A stretch of DNA of 64,000 nt from NCBI RefSeq assembly GCF_002849605.1, contig NZ_NPIB01000028.1, positions 1 through 64,000 on the forward strand, read 5' to 3'. The stretch comes from Photobacterium carnosum. Its GTDB lineage: Bacteria > Pseudomonadota > Gammaproteobacteria > Enterobacterales > Vibrionaceae. Of this stretch, positions 51,023 to 60,629 are shown piece after piece; the stretch's first letter is position 1; each line of letters starts with the position of its first letter. The position numbers were made by a program, and so were the translations under genes. The notes beneath the pieces were generated by a model that worked only from the letters and a program-made list of their open reading frames with translations, searched no databases and was not told the DNA's origin.

Positions 51023-52255
51023 ATGGCAACCGTATCACTCAATAAAGAAAAGATAAAAATCCTCCTCCTTGAAGGTCTCCATCCTTCAACAATAGAAGTC
51101 TTGCAGCAAGCTGGCTATAGCAATATTGAATATCACAAAGGCTCTCTCGATGGCGAACAACTATTAGAAGCAGTCAAAGATGTTCACTTTATTGGTATTC
51201 GCTCGCGCACTCAATTAACACCAGAAGTCTTTGCGGCCGCTAAAAAACTAACCGCAGTTGGTTGTTTTTGCATTGGTACTAACCAAGTTGATATCAAAGA
51301 AGCAATGATACGTGGCATCCCTGTTTTCAATGCCCCTTTTTCAAATACTCGTAGTGTTGCTGAGCTTGTTCTGGGTGAAATTCTATTATTATTACGAGGT
51401 ATCCCTGAAAAAAATGCCAAAGCGCATCGTGGCGAATGGTTCAAATCAGCTGATCATTCATTTGAAGCTCGCGGGAAAACACTCGGTATTATTGGTTATG
51501 GGCATATTGGTACTCAATTAGGTATTTTAGCTGAGAACCTTGGAATGCGAGTTTGTTTTTATGATATTGAAAGCAAGCTATCGCTAGGTAATGCCACTCA
51601 AGTGAGTTCTTTATCTAAATTACTCAATAAAGCCGACGTAGTGAGCTTACATGTACCAGAAACACAAGGTACGGCTAATCTCATGGGCGTCGAAGAATTT
51701 GCACGTATGAAGCCTGGCGCTATTTTTATTAATGCCGCTCGTGGAACAGTCGTTGATATTGATGCGTTATGTAGTGCATTAGAAAGTAAGCATATTGCAG
51801 GTGCTGCAATTGATGTATTCCCTATTGAACCACAAACCAATAACAATCCCTTTAAATCACCATTGATGCAGTTTGATAATGTATTGTTGACCCCACACAT
51901 TGGCGGTTCAACTCACGAAGCACAACAAAATATCGGCGTTGAAGTTGCAGGAAAATTAGTAAAATACTCTGACAATGGCTCAACCTTATCAGCGGTAGGT
52001 TTTCCTGAAGTGTCACTGCCAGAACATCATCGTGGTTGTTCTCGATTACTGCATATTCACTACAACCGTCCAGGCGTATTAAATCAAATCACCACAATTT
52101 TTGCATCGGAAGGGATTAACATCGCCGCCCAATTCTTACAAACGGGTGCAGAAGTCGGTTATGTCGTCATTGATGTTGAAACTGAGCGTTCAAAAGAAGC
52201 ACTACAACAACTGAAATCCATTGATGGTACGATTCGTGCGCGTATCCTGCACTAA
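51023..52255 (+). CDS. serA: D-3-phosphoglycerate dehydrogenase
   Basis: SerA oxidises 3-phosphoglycerate with NAD+, the first step of serine synthesis. The NAD-binding GIIGYGHIGTQLGILAENLGM, then NAARGTVVDIDAL and the catalytic His in LLTPHIGGSTHEAQ are clear. The C-terminal ACT domain (about 330-410, HYNRPGVLNQITTIFASEGINIAA) mediates serine feedback. The 410 residues equal E. coli. AAGGATAAG lies before the ATG. Confidence 0.97.
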   Translation: MATVSLNKEKIKILLLEGLHPSTIEVLQQAGYSNIEYHKGSLDGEQLLEAVKDVHFIGIRSRTQLTPEVFAAAKKLTAVGCFCIGTNQVDIKEAMIRGIPVFNAPFSNTRSVAELVLGEILLLLRGIPEKNAKAHRGEWFKSADHSFEARGKTLGIIGYGHIGTQLGILAENLGMRVCFYDIESKLSLGNATQVSSLSKLLNKADVVSLHVPETQGTANLMGVEEFARMKPGAIFINAARGTVVDIDALCSALESKHIAGAAIDVFPIEPQTNNNPFKSPLMQFDNVLLTPHIGGSTHEAQQNIGVEVAGKLVKYSDNGSTLSAVGFPEVSLPEHHRGCSRLLHIHYNRPGVLNQITTIFASEGINIAAQFLQTGAEVGYVVIDVETERSKEALQQLKSIDGTIRARILH

Positions 52256-52277
52256 TTGTTAACCGTTTAACAACGAC

Positions 52278-52304
52278 AAAGGAGAGCATCATGCTCTCCT
52301 TTTT
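52278..52304 (+). terminator. serA terminator
   Basis: AAAGGAGAGCA-TCA-TGCTCTCCTTT (11-bp perfect stem) is followed by TT and lies 22 nt after the serA stop, in the convergent gap to the YggE-like gene. Confidence 0.88.
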
Positions 52305-52345
52305 ATGACCATTGAATCTATATCGGTATTATTTTTATATTTAGA

Positions 52346-53068
52346 TTATTTTTCAGCTAATTTAAAAATCACATTCACGCTGTCTTTAATAATAATGCTG
52401 TTATCCGTATAGCTTTGATCAACAGATCCTTTGCTCATGCTGCTATACATCACCGCATCATTACTACGACGGTATGGCATCGGTTGGCTATTGGTATTGT
52501 AATCAATCTGCCATACTCCATCGATCTTATTACCAAATCCTTGCGCTAATGATGCTGCTACTTGCTTGGCATTTTCAATCGCTTTTTGACGCGCTTGCTG
52601 TTGGTACTTTTCAGTATCTGAGACCTTTAAATCAATATTATTAATTTGATTAATACCATCACCCAATGCGTCATCTAAATACGTATTTAGCATCGTTAGT
52701 TTATGTACCGTGACAACAACATTACGGCTGGCTTTAAAGCCTGACAACACGGGTTTTTTATCTTTAGGATAAGCGTACTGTGCCGACAATGAAATATTGG
52801 CGCTATTAATGTCTTTTTTATCAACACCAGCTGTTTGTAAACGTTCAATAAACTTTGTAACCGCTTGATCGGTTGCTCTCTTAGCATCAACGGCAGTCTT
52901 TTTAGTTTCGACCACATTGACGGAAAATACTGCCATATCAGGCTGTACGACAACTTCGCCACGACCGGTTGTTTCTAAGTGAGGAAATGGAATATCTGCC
53001 GCCATTGCAGCAGTTGAAACAAACGCACTAGCGCCAAGTACCATCATCGCTAAACATTGTTTTTTCAT
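52346..53068 (-). CDS. yggE: SIMPL-domain (DUF541) periplasmic protein, YggE-like
   Basis: A 240-residue exported protein. The signal peptide ends in AAMA (cleavage near residue 23). The SIMPL/DUF541 fold follows, with VETTGRGEVVVQPDMAVFSVNV-type start (read here as LETTGRGEVVVQPDMAVF), Ala-rich repeats (AKRATDQAVTKFIERLQTAGVDKKDI) and QARQKAIENAKQVAASLA. E. coli YggE is linked to protection against oxidative stress; the mechanism is not known. In E. coli yggE and mscS are also close neighbours, so the assignment is supported by context. Confidence 0.88.
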   Translation of the reverse strand: MKKQCLAMMVLGASAFVSTAAMAADIPFPHLETTGRGEVVVQPDMAVFSVNVVETKKTAVDAKRATDQAVTKFIERLQTAGVDKKDINSANISLSAQYAYPKDKKPVLSGFKASRNVVVTVHKLTMLNTYLDDALGDGINQINNIDLKVSDTEKYQQQARQKAIENAKQVAASLAQGFGNKIDGVWQIDYNTNSQPMPYRRSNDAVMYSSMSKGSVDQSYTDNSIIIKDSVNVIFKLAEK

Positions 53069-53286
53069 TATTCATCCTTTTTATTAAACGCACAACAGAG
53101 GGTATTTATTTATATAAACATCAATAACCATATCAATAAATACAGAATTGTTTATCTGTAAATTATGGCTCTATGCTAACAAACCTTTATTATAATGAAC
53201 ACTGTTTTTTAGCGGTGCTTCAGTAACCATTCAGTAACAGTAGCGTGTTATAAATATGATTACTGCGGCCATTAGCTGTCTTTCAA

Positions 53287-53318
53287 ATAAAAAAAAGAAG
53301 CCCGTAGGCTTCTTTTTT
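53287..53318. terminator. mscS terminator
   Basis: AAGAAGCC-CGTA-GGCTTCTT with A runs before and T runs after the stem on both strands, 30 nt beyond the mscS stop. Confidence 0.88.
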
Positions 53319-53346
53319 AGTGTCATACAATTAAAGATTGAGCGAA

Positions 53347-54231
53347 TTAAGCAGCAGCTTTATTTACATGAACATCCATCTGTGGGAATGGAATTTCGAT
53401 ACCTTCTTTATCAAGCTCTTCTTTGATCGCTTGGTTAAGATCGAAATATACAGCCCAGTAATCAGGCGTATTAACCCATGGACGTACCACAAAGTTAACA
53501 GAAGAATCAGCAAGCGCAACCACACCAATAGTTGGTTCAGGATCTTGAAGTACGCGAGCGTCAGCGGTTACTACACGGTGCAAGACTTCTTTAGTTTTCT
53601 GTAAATCAGCATTGTAAGAAACACCAATCACTAAATCGATACGACGGGTATCATTACGAGAATAGTTAGTAATTGGGTTACCAATAATATGTGCGTTTGG
53701 TACGATAACCGTTTTATTATCAGGCGTACGTAATTCAGTAGAGAAGATCTGAATAGATTCAACTGCACCAGCAACACCAGCTACTTCAACATAGTCGCCA
53801 GATTTGAATGGGCGGAAACTAACAATCAACACACCTGCTGCAAAGTTTGATAATGACCCTTGAAGTGCAAGACCAATAGCAAGACCTGCGGCACCAATAA
53901 CCGCAACCACTGATGCAGTTTGAACACCAATACGACTTAATGCTGCAATTAGAACAATAACAAATAATACATAACGTACTAAACCATGAACAAATTCAAC
54001 AACGGCATTATCCATGTCTTTTTTGCGTAAAACTTTCGCAATCGTACCAGCGATCATTTTAACAATGATATTACCAATAAATAAGATCAGTAATGCTGAA
54101 ACGATATTTACTGCATATTGAACCAATAGATCTTGGTTTTTAGTGATCCAATTCCCTGCGTGCAATACACCATTCGTTAACGAATTATCGGATATATGTT
54201 CAACAACCTTATCGGCAACGCTTTCTGTCAT
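53347..54231 (-). CDS. mscS: Small-conductance mechanosensitive channel MscS
   Basis: MscS opens under membrane tension and releases solutes on hypo-osmotic shock. Three TM helices lie in the N-terminal half; TM3 has the Gly/Ala-rich pattern AVIGAAGLAIGLALQGSLSNFAAG (only the key part quoted: residues about 95-118). The cytoplasmic cage shows FKSGDYVEV, VPNAHIIGNPITNYSR and a Cys-free C-terminus. The ATG at 54231 (MTESVADKVV) gives 294 residues (286 in E. coli). It lies between yggE and fbaA, as in E. coli. Confidence 0.95.
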   Translation of the reverse strand: MTESVADKVVEHISDNSLTNGVLHAGNWITKNQDLLVQYAVNIVSALLILFIGNIIVKMIAGTIAKVLRKKDMDNAVVEFVHGLVRYVLFVIVLIAALSRIGVQTASVVAVIGAAGLAIGLALQGSLSNFAAGVLIVSFRPFKSGDYVEVAGVAGAVESIQIFSTELRTPDNKTVIVPNAHIIGNPITNYSRNDTRRIDLVIGVSYNADLQKTKEVLHRVVTADARVLQDPEPTIGVVALADSSVNFVVRPWVNTPDYWAVYFDLNQAIKEELDKEGIEIPFPQMDVHVNKAAA

Positions 54232-54703
54232 GAAGGTATCTCTCTCAAAATATAATAATAATAAAATGTTGCTTAATGCGCAGATCATACCAAAAATGGA
54301 AAAAATAACACCTATGCAACATATTTGAAATTAGATCACAATAACTGACAATATTATAATTAATATAAGAATCAGCATTGATAATGCTAACATCAAAGAA
54401 ACAGTGCATTATTAATCTTTTATTAGCTAAATGGCTAGTAAAAACAATCGAACAATCATAAAAAAATATAAATCAGGGCGAACTAATACCAATACCATTA
54501 ATTAATGGGCCATATTAAAAAGTATACATTCCCTATCTCGTTAGTAACCTCATGATAAGGAACGATGAAAGAGGACTTAAATTAAGTCATCAACTTATAA
54601 AGATTAATATAAAACAGAGAATAAGCCGCTAACTGTTTATAAAAGACAAAAAAAAGCCCACCGAAGTGGGCTTTTCACATTTTATCTAGTGACGAAATCG
54701 AAA
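54232..54703. other. Intergenic region mscS-fbaA
   Basis: About 470 bp, AT-rich, no gene seen. It contains the fbaA terminator (54648-54675) and presumably the mscS promoter. Confidence 0.7.
54648..54675 (-). terminator. fbaA terminator
   Basis: On the minus strand AAAAGCCCAC-TTCG-GTGGGCTTTT (10-bp perfect stem, stable tetraloop) is followed by more T, 28 nt after the fbaA stop. Confidence 0.93.
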
Positions 54704-55780
54704 TTATAGAACGTCGATTGCGTTTAGGTCAGAGAATGCTTTCTCTAGACGCTCAACCATAGATACTTGACCTGCACGTAACCATACGCGTGGATCGTAG
54801 TATTTTTTGTTTGGCGCTGACTCACCTGTTGGGTTGCCGATTTGACCTTGTAGGTAATCGTGGTTAGCAGCTTCGTAACGACGGATACCATCCCATGAAG
54901 CCCACTGTGTATCAGTATCAATGTTCATTTTAACAACACCGTAACCGATTGACTCTTGGATTTCAGCTTCAGAAGAACCTGAACCACCGTGGAATACGAA
55001 GTTTAGAGTGTTAGTCGGTAGACCAAACTTCTCTGAAACGTATGTTTGAGAATCACGTAGGATAGTTGGAGTAAGTACAACGTTACCCGCTTGGTAAACA
55101 CCGTGTACGTTACCGAAAGATGCAGCGATAGTGAAACGTGGGCTAACTGCGTTTAGTTTCTCATATGCGTATGCAACATCTTCAGGTGAAGTGTATAGGT
55201 CAGATGCGTCCATGTGAGAGTTATCAACGCCGTCTTCTTCGCCACCAGTACAACCTAATTCGATTTCTAGTGTCATGTTCATCTTAGCCATACGCGCAAG
55301 GTATTTAGCTGAGATTTCGATGTTTTCTTCTAGAGGCTCTTCAGAAAGGTCAAGCATGTGAGAAGAGAATAGAGGCTTACCAGTTTGAGCGAAGAACTCT
55401 TCACCAGCATCTAGTAGACCGTCGATCCAAGGAAGAAGTTTCTTAGCTGCGTGGTCAGTGTGAAGAATTACAGGAACGCCGTAAGACTCAGCAACCGCGT
55501 GAACGTATTTAGCACCAGCGATAGCACCAAGAATTTGAGGGCCTTGACCTTCAAGTTTAAGGCCTTTACCGCCGAAGAATTGTGCGCCACCGTTAGAGAA
55601 CTGAACAATAACTGGTGCTTTAACTTTAGCAGCAGCTTCAAGAACAGCGTTTACTGAATCAGTACCGATACAGTTAACAGCAGGTAGAGCAAATTTGTTT
55701 TCTTTTGCTACAGCGAATACTTTCTGTACGTCGTCGCCAGAAATAACACCAGGTTTTACAAAATCGAAGATCTTAGACAT
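54704..55780 (-). CDS. fbaA: Fructose-bisphosphate aldolase class II
   Basis: FbaA cleaves fructose 1,6-bisphosphate in glycolysis using zinc. The metal/catalytic segment VILHTDHAAKKLLPWIDGLLD is at about residues 105-125; ELGCTGGEEDGVDNS, PRFTIAASFGNVHGVY and FVFHGGSGSSEAEI carry further metal and phosphate ligands. The 358 residues match E. coli (359). It follows pgk (160 nt gap with its own promoter). A PurR-type operator overlaps the start of transcription. Confidence 0.98.
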   Translation of the reverse strand: MSKIFDFVKPGVISGDDVQKVFAVAKENKFALPAVNCIGTDSVNAVLEAAAKVKAPVIVQFSNGGAQFFGGKGLKLEGQGPQILGAIAGAKYVHAVAESYGVPVILHTDHAAKKLLPWIDGLLDAGEEFFAQTGKPLFSSHMLDLSEEPLEENIEISAKYLARMAKMNMTLEIELGCTGGEEDGVDNSHMDASDLYTSPEDVAYAYEKLNAVSPRFTIAASFGNVHGVYQAGNVVLTPTILRDSQTYVSEKFGLPTNTLNFVFHGGSGSSEAEIQESIGYGVVKMNIDTDTQWASWDGIRRYEAANHDYLQGQIGNPTGESAPNKKYYDPRVWLRAGQVSMVERLEKAFSDLNAIDVL

Positions 55781-55826
55781 AACAATAGTCCTATATTTAC
55801 TTTGTTGTCTGTGGAAAAATTCTTGT

Positions 55827-55838
55827 GCAAACGTTTGC
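55827..55838. promoter_or_regulatory. PurR-type palindromic operator upstream of fbaA
   Basis: The perfect palindrome GCAAACGTTTGC is the core of the PurR box; with flanks (55825-55840) 13 of 16 positions match the E. coli consensus. It lies just downstream of the predicted -10, a position that would block transcription. Another LacI-family protein could use it. Confidence 0.55.
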
Positions 55839-55849
55839 GATAAGCGGCT

Positions 55850-55878
55850 ATTTTACGGAAACATAAGCGCTATCACAA
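55850..55878 (-). promoter_or_regulatory. fbaA promoter
   Basis: On the minus strand TTGTGA (55873-55878) and TAAAAT (55850-55855) have a 17-bp spacer. Transcription would begin close to the PurR-type operator, about 65 nt before the fbaA ATG. Confidence 0.6.
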
Positions 55879-55940
55879 ACATTTAAACGCGGAAACTATC
55901 ACTATTATGATAAATACATCCAGTTTCCACGCCAAATAAA

Positions 55941-57104
55941 TTATGCTTTAGAGCGAGCTTCTAACATTTCAACAGCAGGCAATTTTTTGCCTTCAACGAA
56001 CTCAAGGAAAGCACCACCACCAGTTGAGATGTAAGATACTTTGTCTTTGATGCCGTATTTGTCGATAGCTGCTAGTGTGTCACCGCCGCCGGCAACAGAG
56101 AAACCTGCAGATGCTGCGATAGCGTTAGCTACAACTTCAGTACCTTTACCGAATTGCTCAATCTCAAACACGCCAACAGGACCATTCCAAAGAATAGTTT
56201 TTGCGTTCATGATGATATCTGCAAGTGCTTGAGCTGAATCAGGACCAAGGTCAAGAACCATGTCGTCATCTGCGATATCTGTTGATGCTTTGATAGTTGC
56301 AACAGCAGTATCAGAAAACTCTTTTGCACATACAACATCAGTTGCTACTGGAATAGCAGTGTTTGCCATCAGTGCTTTTGCTGTTGGGATAAGATCAGCT
56401 TCGTAAAGTGATTTACCTACATTGTTGCCTTCAGCAGCAATGAATGTGTTAGCAATACCACCACCAACAACGATTTGGTCAGCAATTTTAGCTAGTGACT
56501 CAAGAACGGTTAGTTTAGTTGATACTTTAGAACCACCAACGATAGCAACCATTGGACGTGCTGGGTTATCCATTGCTTTACCTAGCGCTTCTAGTTCGCC
56601 AGCTAGCAGTGGACCTGCACATGCTACAGGTGCAAACATACCAACACCGTAAGTAGATGCTTGTGCACGGTGAGCCGTACCGAATGCATCCATTACGAAT
56701 ACGTCACAAAGTGCAGCGTATTTTTTAGATAGTTCGTCTTCGTTCTTCTTCTCGCCCTTGTTAAAACGTACGTTTTCAAGAACAACAAGCTCGCCTGTGT
56801 TTAGCTCAAGACCATCAAGGTAATCTTTTGCTAATTTAACGTCACAATCTAGTGCGTCGTTTAAGTAGTTAACTACAGGCTGTAGAGAGAATTCTTCTGC
56901 GTATTCGCCTTCCGTTGGACGACCTAGGTGAGAAGTAACCATTACTTTAGCGCCAGCTTCTAAGCAGCGTTGAATAGTAGGTAGAGATGCTAGGATACGT
57001 GCATCTGAAGTTACTTTACCGTCTTTTACTGGCACATTTAGGTCAGCACGAATAAATACACGCTTACCAGCTAGATCCAGATCAGTCATCTTGATTACAG
57101 ACAT
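55941..57104 (-). CDS. pgk: Phosphoglycerate kinase
   Basis: Pgk makes ATP and 3-phosphoglycerate from 1,3-bisphosphoglycerate. [16 protein letters not shown] and [12 protein letters not shown] bind substrate, [27 protein letters not shown] is conserved, and the nucleotide loop is [14 protein letters not shown]. The ATG at 57104 ([15 protein letters not shown]) equals the E. coli start, with GAGGG upstream; 387 residues. It lies between epd and fbaA as in E. coli. Confidence 0.98.
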   Translation of the reverse strand: MSVIKMTDLDLAGKRVFIRADLNVPVKDGKVTSDARILASLPTIQRCLEAGAKVMVTSHLGRPTEGEYAEEFSLQPVVNYLNDALDCDVKLAKDYLDGLELNTGELVVLENVRFNKGEKKNEDELSKKYAALCDVFVMDAFGTAHRAQASTYGVGMFAPVACAGPLLAGELEALGKAMDNPARPMVAIVGGSKVSTKLTVLESLAKIADQIVVGGGIANTFIAAEGNNVGKSLYEADLIPTAKALMANTAIPVATDVVCAKEFSDTAVATIKASTDIADDDMVLDLGPDSAQALADIIMNAKTILWNGPVGVFEIEQFGKGTEVVANAIAASAGFSVAGGGDTLAAIDKYGIKDKVSYISTGGGAFLEFVEGKKLPAVEMLEARSKA

Positions 57105-57189
57105 TTTTTGCCCTCTCAACATTATTTAAAATAAAAGTTCATAAATTTCACGGCCCGGCGTCACTGCCAAACCCAATAATTCTTACTAC

Positions 57190-58242
57190 TTATTTTTGCA
57201 GCGTCGCAGCAGAGTTATCTGTTGCCGCCATTGCTAACGCAGTATCTAACATGCGATTTGCAAATCCCCATTCATTATCACACCACACCAACATTTTTAT
57301 TAAATGCTGACCACTCACTCGGGTTTGGGTGCCATCAACAATCGCGCTATGAGGATCGTGATTGAAGTCTATCGATACCAAAGGTGCTTCGGTATAAGTC
57401 ACTATACCCTGTAATGTACAACGAGACGCATTCAATAATGCTTGATTTACGTCATTAACTTTCACGTTTGTTGTAACAGTAACCGTTAAATCCATGGCGG
57501 TGACATTTATTGTGGGCACCCTCACAGAAATAGCTTCAAATTTGTCAGAAAACTTCGGAAAAATACGACCGATACCTAAATGTAGTTTGGTATCTACTGG
57601 AATAATGGATTGGCTAGCAGCACGCGTTCGGCGTAAATCAGGATGATAAGCATCAATAACTTGCTGATCATTCATTGCAGAGTGAATTGAGGTTATAGCG
57701 CCCGTTTCAATACCGAAACAATCATCCAATACTTGAATGATGGGCACGATGCAATTCGTCGTACAAGAGCCATTAGAAACAATCGTGTGTTGCGGGGTTA
57801 ACTGTTGATGGTTAACGCCATATATCACAGTAAAATCAATATCTTTGGCCGCAGGATGGGAAAATAACACTTTGTTAGCACCAGCATGTATGTGGGCTAA
57901 ACCATCAGCACGAGAACCAAACTTTCCGGTGCAATCAAGGACAATGTCGACGTCCAAATCATGCCAAGGTAACAGTTTAAGATCCGGTTGATGAAGCAGG
58001 TGAATTTGATCGCGGTGACCATTTTCATGGGCAATAAAAAGATGCTCCTGGTCATAACTGACAGGCTTACCAAAACGTCCATGGCTTGAATCATACTGAA
58101 GTAGATGAGCCATTGCTTCTGGCTCAGCCAATTCATTGATGGCTCCGACGTTAATCTGGTGATGCTTACCGCTCTCGTACAATGCGCGGAGCACACTGCG
58201 ACCGATGCGACCGAATCCATTTATTGCGACTTTTAGTGTCAT
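57190..58242 (-). CDS. epd: D-erythrose-4-phosphate dehydrogenase
   Basis: Epd oxidises erythrose 4-phosphate in the vitamin B6 (DXP-dependent) branch; it is a GapA paralogue. The NAD-binding [15 protein letters not shown] is at the N-terminus, the catalytic Cys lies in SNGSCTTNC, and [24 protein letters not shown] is the phosphate region. The residue pattern and the epd-pgk-fbaA order distinguish it from GapA. The 350 residues compare with 339 in E. coli, the extra being at the C-terminus. pdxJ of the same pathway is at 29111. Confidence 0.93.
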   Translation of the reverse strand: MTLKVAINGFGRIGRSVLRALYESGKHHQINVGAINELAEPEAMAHLLQYDSSHGRFGKPVSYDQEHLFIAHENGHRDQIHLLHQPDLKLLPWHDLDVDIVLDCTGKFGSRADGLAHIHAGANKVLFSHPAAKDIDFTVIYGVNHQQLTPQHTIVSNGSCTTNCIVPIIQVLDDCFGIETGAITSIHSAMNDQQVIDAYHPDLRRTRAASQSIIPVDTKLHLGIGRIFPKFSDKFEAISVRVPTINVTAMDLTVTVTTNVKVNDVNQALLNASRCTLQGIVTYTEAPLVSIDFNHDPHSAIVDGTQTRVSGQHLIKMLVWCDNEWGFANRMLDTALAMAATDNSAATLQK

Positions 58243-58855
58243 ATCCGTGCTACAAAAAACCTAAGCGGCGTTAGTGTATACCAACCAAGTTTGAGAATCA
58301 CCATAATTGTGACAACTCTCACTGCATTTAGTTAAATATGTACATAATCAAACATATAATCACATAAACTTACATTGTTAAAAATTAAAAGGTGAATAGT
58401 TAAGCGATACAATTCACTATTAATGCCAAATCATTGTTATTAATAGTCATAAATAACATCAATATAAGCTACTTATAAGCTTTGATTCCACGTTTTTATT
58501 TATAGATATAAATGGTCTGTTTTTACCGACTATATAAAGCTGAAATTAGTTATAATACACATCATCAAAAAGCATCACCTAAACTTATAGACAACATCGT
58601 AAATCACACCTCCCACTAGATGTATCCACATATACCCCTTTACAACCCTGCATTTTAAATAAATAATCGTCGCCCTCTGTTGCTCTGCGTTATTAATGAA
58701 ACATCAAGTAAAAGTAAAACCCTTAGAATATCTTCGTTAGTGTTGTAATCCTCTGTGTTTCCCTTAGCTTCATCGTCGCATTTAATAGCTTACGCTTATC
58801 AACAATCACATTTTTCCATTGAAAATTTTCATCTTTTTAAGATTAAGGGTTATAC
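58243..58855. other. Intergenic region epd / cold-shock gene
   Basis: About 610 bp without a gene: the divergent promoters of epd and of the cold-shock gene. A long leader before the cold-shock ATG would be in keeping with the family, whose leaders are regulatory, but I cannot place the start of transcription. Confidence 0.65.
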
Positions 58856-59068
58856 ATGTCGCATAAAGCAACGGGTTTAGTGAAGTGGTTTAGCGAAGAA
58901 AAAGGCTTTGGCTTTCTAACTCAAGATACAGGTAATGCAGATGTTTTTGTGCACAGTAGCGGCATTGCAGATAAAACCCTTACCAAACTGCCAGAAGGCA
59001 AAAAAGTATCATTTGATGTTGAGCACGGCCAAAAAGGTCTGCAAGCCATTAACGTTGTAGTTTTATAA
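58856..59068 (+). CDS. CspA-family cold-shock protein
   Basis: A 70-residue single cold-shock domain that binds single-stranded nucleic acid. RNP1 reads KGFGFL and RNP2 reads VFVHSS, preceded by the usual [10 protein letters not shown]. The ribosome site AAGGG is six bases before the ATG. The long upstream gap and a strong terminator fit a monocistronic cold-shock gene. Which csp paralogue it is cannot be decided. Confidence 0.93.
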   Translation: MSHKATGLVKWFSEEKGFGFLTQDTGNADVFVHSSGIADKTLTKLPEGKKVSFDVEHGQKGLQAINVVVL

Positions 59069-59094
59069 ACGCAATATAAAATAACATTACCCCC

Positions 59095-59125
59095 AAAAGG
59101 CCGCTGACACACCAGTGGCCTTTTT
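59095..59125 (+). terminator. Cold-shock gene terminator
   Basis: AAAAGGCCGCTG-ACACAC-CAGTGGCCTTTT (12-bp stem with one G-U) runs into T, 26 nt after the stop codon. Confidence 0.9.
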
Positions 59126-59261
59126 GTTATCAAAACCATGTCATTATTTACTGTTTATATGGGTCATTAATAAAGCTTACAAAAATGTAATGTTCAGGCA
59201 AGGTCGGTGTATAGATCGTTAGGTATTATTCCCACATCAAAACACAACTGAGAATTTTACA

Positions 59262-59675
59262 ATGTCTATGTCTAATAAACGCTTTGCTATGCTACTTCTT
59301 CCTGCTGTACTGTTATCAACCTCTGTGTTTGCGGCAACGACAGCACCAACAACACAACCAATCAATAATGTAGCGACCCAACAACAAGGTTTTAGTGGAC
59401 CAAGTGTTGGCTTAAAAACAGTAAAAGCCGTTCTTGATTCGAGTATGTTCAGTGATGATACCCCAGTAACATTAACTGGAAATATTACAAATTCATTAGG
59501 TGACGAACATTATCAATTCACCGATGGTACTGGCTCTATTACAGTAGAGATTGATCATAATAAATGGTTTGGTGCACAGGTTACCCCACAAACCAAGATC
59601 ACGATCCAAGGCGAAATTGATAAAGAGTTTAACCATACCGCAATTGATGTGAATCATGTTCGTGTGGTTAGCTAA
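59262..59675 (+). CDS. YgiW/YdeI-family periplasmic OB-fold protein
   Basis: A 137-residue exported protein of the BOF (bacterial OB-fold) family. The signal peptide ends in SVFA (about residue 24). Family segments are FSGPSVGLKTVKAVLDSSMFSDDTPVTLTGNI (key residues 43-75), EHYQFTDGTGSITVEID and TKITIQGEIDKEF. E. coli YgiW is linked to peroxide, cadmium and acid tolerance and lies next to qseBC; here a two-component system lies 1.9 kb downstream. Function remains general stress tolerance by family. Confidence 0.9.
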   Translation: MSMSNKRFAMLLLPAVLLSTSVFAATTAPTTQPINNVATQQQGFSGPSVGLKTVKAVLDSSMFSDDTPVTLTGNITNSLGDEHYQFTDGTGSITVEIDHNKWFGAQVTPQTKITIQGEIDKEFNHTAIDVNHVRVVS

Positions 59676-59978
59676 TCGATGCTATCGATTTAAAACATCT
59701 AGACTGCGAGTAAATGATTTTTGACTCACTGTCTAGATAGATATTATCTTTAAAAAATCAATACTATCAACAACAAAAACAACTTTAATGCTTATTTATT
59801 TATGAAATAAAAACGAATGTAACCAAAATGATATTAGTTAATAATTAATTTTGTAGCACGTTAATTGAAACATTATATTGTTGTTATTGAATTTTTATCA
59901 TAAAAGGATGTTTAATATAAATTAATACTTCAAAAGTTGTAAATAGTAAAATTAAAATTACTATTTAAAGGTGATTAA
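59676..59978. other. Intergenic region before the methyltransferase gene
   Basis: About 300 bp, strongly AT-rich, with no gene. It is where the change to very AT-rich DNA begins, which continues through 61.3 kb. Confidence 0.6.
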
Positions 59979-60629
59979 ATGTTACGTAAAAAAGCCATTG
60001 CTTTTATATCTTGGCGTTCAAGGTTAAATAAAAACCACGCAAATAATATATGTAGCACACCAAGTAAAAACAGAATAACTGATATTATTTTATTCATAAA
60101 ACAATATATTAAAAATCCAAAAGAAATTGGAAGTTTAACCCCAAGTAGTAACTCATTATCAAAAATGATGACGGAATCTATTGTGGGAAATGGTGATACT
60201 TTAATTGAATTAGGTGCAGGTACGGGTGTTTTCACCAAGCTAATAAAACTTAAATTTAAAGATCATAAATTTTATGTTTTTGAAAAAAATACAAATTTCC
60301 ATGAAAACCTATTAAATATAAAAAATATAGATTTACGTTGTAATGCATTAGATATGACAAATATTATTGATAAAAATAAAACTAAAGTATCCGATGTCAT
60401 TTCTGGATTACCACTTAGATCTATTGATAATGAAATATCTAATGTAATTTTAAGTCATGCTTTTTGTTTGTTAATTAATGGTGGCCAGTTCATCCAATTT
60501 ACTTATGGACTTAAATCTCCAATCAGTAATAGTTTTTTAAAAGAACATAATATGGTATTAAATAAAAAAATACATGTTATAAAAAACATACCACCAGCAA
60601 CAATATATATTTACAAAAAAATATTATGA
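59979..60629 (+). CDS. SAM-dependent methyltransferase, phospholipid N-methyltransferase-like
   Basis: A 216-residue class I methyltransferase. SAM motif I LIELGAGTGVFT is at residues 75-86; the preceding PKEIGSLTPSS (47-57) and the later SGLPLRS (142-148) are the pattern of PmtA-type phospholipid N-methyltransferases and of rRNA dimethylase-like proteins. Likely substrate is phosphatidylethanolamine, by family only. The N-terminal 35 residues are Lys/Arg-rich, which could aid membrane binding. The DNA is visibly more AT-rich than the housekeeping genes. It overlaps the next gene by 4 nt (ATGA). Confidence 0.78.
   Translation: MLRKKAIAFISWRSRLNKNHANNICSTPSKNRITDIILFIKQYIKNPKEIGSLTPSSNSLSKMMTESIVGNGDTLIELGAGTGVFTKLIKLKFKDHKFYVFEKNTNFHENLLNIKNIDLRCNALDMTNIIDKNKTKVSDVISGLPLRSIDNEISNVILSHAFCLLINGGQFIQFTYGLKSPISNSFLKEHNMVLNKKIHVIKNIPPATIYIYKKIL

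Noticed and set aside
59975-60238. 87-codon open frame antisense to the methyltransferase gene start
   Set aside because: It lies opposite a gene with clear SAM-binding motifs; AT-rich DNA yields such frames by chance.
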